Below the pieces are notes generated by a model. The model ran no database searches. It saw only the letters and a list, made by a program, of their open reading frames with translations, and was not told the origin of the DNA. Positions 62,405 to 64,000 of a stretch of 64,000 nt of DNA are shown here, in pieces. Both the position numbers and the translations under genes were made by a program. Source of the DNA: Sulfitobacter sp. THAF37 (GTDB lineage Bacteria; Pseudomonadota; Alphaproteobacteria; Rhodobacterales; Rhodobacteraceae); the NCBI RefSeq assembly GCF_009363555.1, contig NZ_CP045372.1, positions 372,001-436,000 on the forward strand, given 5' to 3'. Each line of letters opens with the position of its first letter. Within the stretch, counting starts at the first letter, position 1.

Positions 62405-63180
62405 GCTACGACTACATCAAGACCGAGAAAAAGGGGCACATCCTGGTTGTCACCATGAACCGGCCCGACGTCTACAACGCGGTCAACGAGGACATGCACC
62501 ACGAGATGAGCGACTGCTGGGATGCCTTCGCGGCGGATCAGGACCTTTGGGTCGCCGTGCTGACCGGCGCGGGGGAAAAAGCGTTCTCGGCGGGCAACGA
62601 CCTCAAGGCGACGCAGCAGGGCGGCATCAAGAAGGGCCTGCCGCAGAGCGGTTTCGCCGGGCTGTCGGCGCGTTTCGATCTGGAAAAACCGCTGATTGCC
62701 GCGGTGAACGGGTTTGCCATGGGCGGCGGGTTCGAGACCGCGCTGTCGTGCGACATCATCCTCGCGTCGGAGAACGCCAAATTCGCCCTGCCCGAGGTCA
62801 AGGTCGGCTTCTTCGCCTCCGCGTCGGGCGTGCAGCGCCTGTCGCGCTACATCGGGCGGCTGGCGGCGCAGGAACTGATGCTGACGGGCCGTACCATCGA
62901 CGCCGCCGAGGCGCTGAGCCTGGGCTGCGTGAACGAGGTGCTGCCCGCCGCCGACCTGATGGACCGCGCCATGGCCAAGGCCGAAGAGCTGTGCAGCGTC
63001 TCGCCCTCCTCGGTGAAGGCGACCAAGCGCATCCTCAATTCCATGGCCGTGGCCGATGGCCTGCCCGAAAGCCTGGCCTACTCGCGCGAGGTGCAGGCCG
63101 ATCTGGCCAAGACCGAAGACTTCAAGGAGGGCGTCAACGCCTTTGTGGAAAAACGCAGGCCCAACTGGGTCAACAAGTAG
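62401..63180 (+). CDS. enoyl-CoA hydratase/isomerase (crotonase family)
   Basis: The 259-residue crotonase-fold protein has the oxyanion-hole segments GEKAFSAGNDLK and AAVNGFAMGGGFETALSCD. One catalytic Glu position is Glu in GGFETAL and the second is in LPEVKVGFF. The sequence style is close to carnitinyl/crotonobetainyl-CoA hydratases (CaiD), but specificity is not proven. Twin hairpins follow before the next gene. Confidence 0.9.
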   Translation: MSYDYIKTEKKGHILVVTMNRPDVYNAVNEDMHHEMSDCWDAFAADQDLWVAVLTGAGEKAFSAGNDLKATQQGGIKKGLPQSGFAGLSARFDLEKPLIAAVNGFAMGGGFETALSCDIILASENAKFALPEVKVGFFASASGVQRLSRYIGRLAAQELMLTGRTIDAAEALSLGCVNEVLPAADLMDRAMAKAEELCSVSPSSVKATKRILNSMAVADGLPESLAYSREVQADLAKTEDFKEGVNAFVEKRRPNWVNK

Positions 63181-63181
63181 C

Positions 63182-63223
63182 TGTCCCCGCGGGGACACGA
63201 ATTTAACGGTTCCTTAGGAACCG
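63182..63223 (+). terminator. twin hairpins between hydratase and dehydrogenase genes
   Basis: Hairpin 1 is the palindrome TGTCCCCGCGGGGACA (63182-63197). Hairpin 2 has arms CGGTTCC (63207-63213) and GGAACCG (63217-63223). They may reduce, but need not stop, transcription into the acyl-CoA dehydrogenase gene 41 bases on. Confidence 0.6.
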
Positions 63224-63263
63224 GAAAAATGCAGACGGAACAATGCCCAGGGAGGCACAATTG

Positions 63264-64000
63264 ATGAGCGACATGAACCCACCGGAGCTGAACAACCTCG
63301 AAATGTCCGAGGGCAACAAGCCCCTGCTGAACGCCGTGATCAAGCACATCCGCGAAAATGTGGACCCGATCAGCGAAGAATATCACCGGCTGGGCGACGC
63401 GCAGGAGGACCGCTGGTCCTATCACCCGCGCCAGCTGGAACTGCTGGAAGGGGCCAAGCAGAAAGCCCGCGACGCGGGCCTGTGGAACTTCTTTCTGCCC
63501 AACGCGGAAACCGGCGAAGGTCTGTCGAACCTCGACTATGCCTATATCGCGGCGGAACTGGGCAAGAACCCGCTGGCCTCTCAGACGCTGAACTGTTCGG
63601 CCCCCGACACGGGCAACATGGAGGTGCTGGAACGGGTCGGCACGAAAGAGCAGAAGGAAAAGTGGCTCAAGCCCCTGCTGGCCGGTGAAATCCGGTCGGC
63701 CTTTGCCATGACGGAACCGGACCGCGCGTCGTCGGATGCCAAGAACATCGCCATGTCCGCTGTGCTGGAAAACGGCGAATGGGTGATGAACGGCGAGAAA
63801 TACTATATCTCCGGCGCCGGCGATCCCCGCTGCAAGATCATGATCGTCATGGTCAAGACCTCGCCCGACGCCGAACCCTTCCGCCAGCAGTCGCAGATCC
63901 TTGTCCCGTTGGACACGCCGGGCGTGGAAATCCTGGGGCCGATGCATGTCTTTGGCCATGACGACGCGCCGCACGGCCACATGCACATCAGGTTCACCGA
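63264..64000 (+). CDS. acyl-CoA dehydrogenase, N-terminal part (cut by window edge)
   Basis: The frame opens with ATG 63264, nine bases after GGAGG, and is still open at the right edge (about 245 residues). It shows the flavoprotein acyl-CoA dehydrogenase pattern: GLWNFFLPNAETGEGLSNLDYAYIAAELG, FAMTEPDRASSDA and NGEKYYISGAG. The sequence resembles the ACAD10/11-like group found in proteobacterial degradation clusters. It probably oxidises the acyl-CoA made by the synthetase upstream. Confidence 0.9.
   Translation, partial: MSDMNPPELNNLEMSEGNKPLLNAVIKHIRENVDPISEEYHRLGDAQEDRWSYHPRQLELLEGAKQKARDAGLWNFFLPNAETGEGLSNLDYAYIAAELGKNPLASQTLNCSAPDTGNMEVLERVGTKEQKEKWLKPLLAGEIRSAFAMTEPDRASSDAKNIAMSAVLENGEWVMNGEKYYISGAGDPRCKIMIVMVKTSPDAEPFRQQSQILVPLDTPGVEILGPMHVFGHDDAPHGHMHIRFT

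Overview
This is a high-GC chromosomal window that looks like a marine alphaproteobacterium of the Rhodobacteraceae (Roseobacter group). The assignment rests on the gene families, the dense ATGA/TGATG gene overlaps, and local gene orders typical of that family (pyrB - small genes - pyrC-like - plsY; hmgA-fahA-MBL hydrolase-FAD hydroxylase-DUF2783; kpsT-kpsE-kdsA-phosphohexomutase). I see no rRNA, tRNA, CRISPR array, insertion sequence or prophage.

Layout. 1-3.2 kb: an SseB-like gene end, a uracil-DNA-glycosylase-superfamily gene, then an ArsR regulator, ArsP-type permease and CDF metal exporter. 3.3-8.1 kb: capsule export (kpsT, kpsE), Kdo synthesis (kdsA) and a phosphohexomutase. 8.2-10.1 kb: moaB, a LysE exporter and a family-4-like UDG. 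10.2-14.7 kb: pyrB, three small genes of unknown role, a dihydroorotase homologue that has lost its metal ligands, plsY and a small gene. 14.8-22.7 kb: gshA, rsmE, ubiA, an OmpA-type protein, uspA, moaE, moaD and pgsA. 22.9-31.1 kb: uvrC, an SDR, a Ca2+/cation exchanger with a zinc-ribbon mini-protein and an S49 protease, an ABC-2 exporter, a CoxG-like protein and an EamA transporter. 31.2-38.2 kb: a quinone oxidoreductase, a cyanide-insensitive-type bd oxidase (cydAB plus a 36-aa DUF2474 subunit), and a two-component system divergent from a DegP-type protease.

38.2-52.6 kb is the most interesting part, an aromatic catabolic island. On the left, a MarR gene is divergent from the homogentisate branch (hmgA, fahA, an atypical MBL hydrolase, an FAD hydroxylase, DUF2783). 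On the right, hpaR is divergent from the homoprotocatechuate meta-cleavage operon (hpaF, hpaE, hpaD, hpaG, hpaH). The last gene of that right-hand operon encodes a 1069-aa self-sufficient reductive dehalogenase: a cobalamin/2x[4Fe-4S] RdhA domain fused to an FMN/NAD(P)H/[2Fe-2S] reductase, of the BhbA/NpRdhA type. This suggests aerobic removal of halogen from hydroxyphenylacetate-like compounds, such as breakdown products of marine halotyrosines, before ring cleavage.

53-59 kb: a Pha/Mnh-type multisubunit cation/proton antiporter operon with fused AB subunits. 59.3-64 kb: an acyl-CoA degradation operon (synthetase, 3-hydroxyacyl-CoA dehydrogenase, enoyl-CoA hydratase, acyl-CoA dehydrogenase cut by the window edge), preceded by a translationally coupled 15-codon leader.

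Across the window there are four copies of an unexplained 22-23 bp intergenic motif, tandem twin hairpins after several transcription units, and a branched inverted-repeat structure after hpaR.
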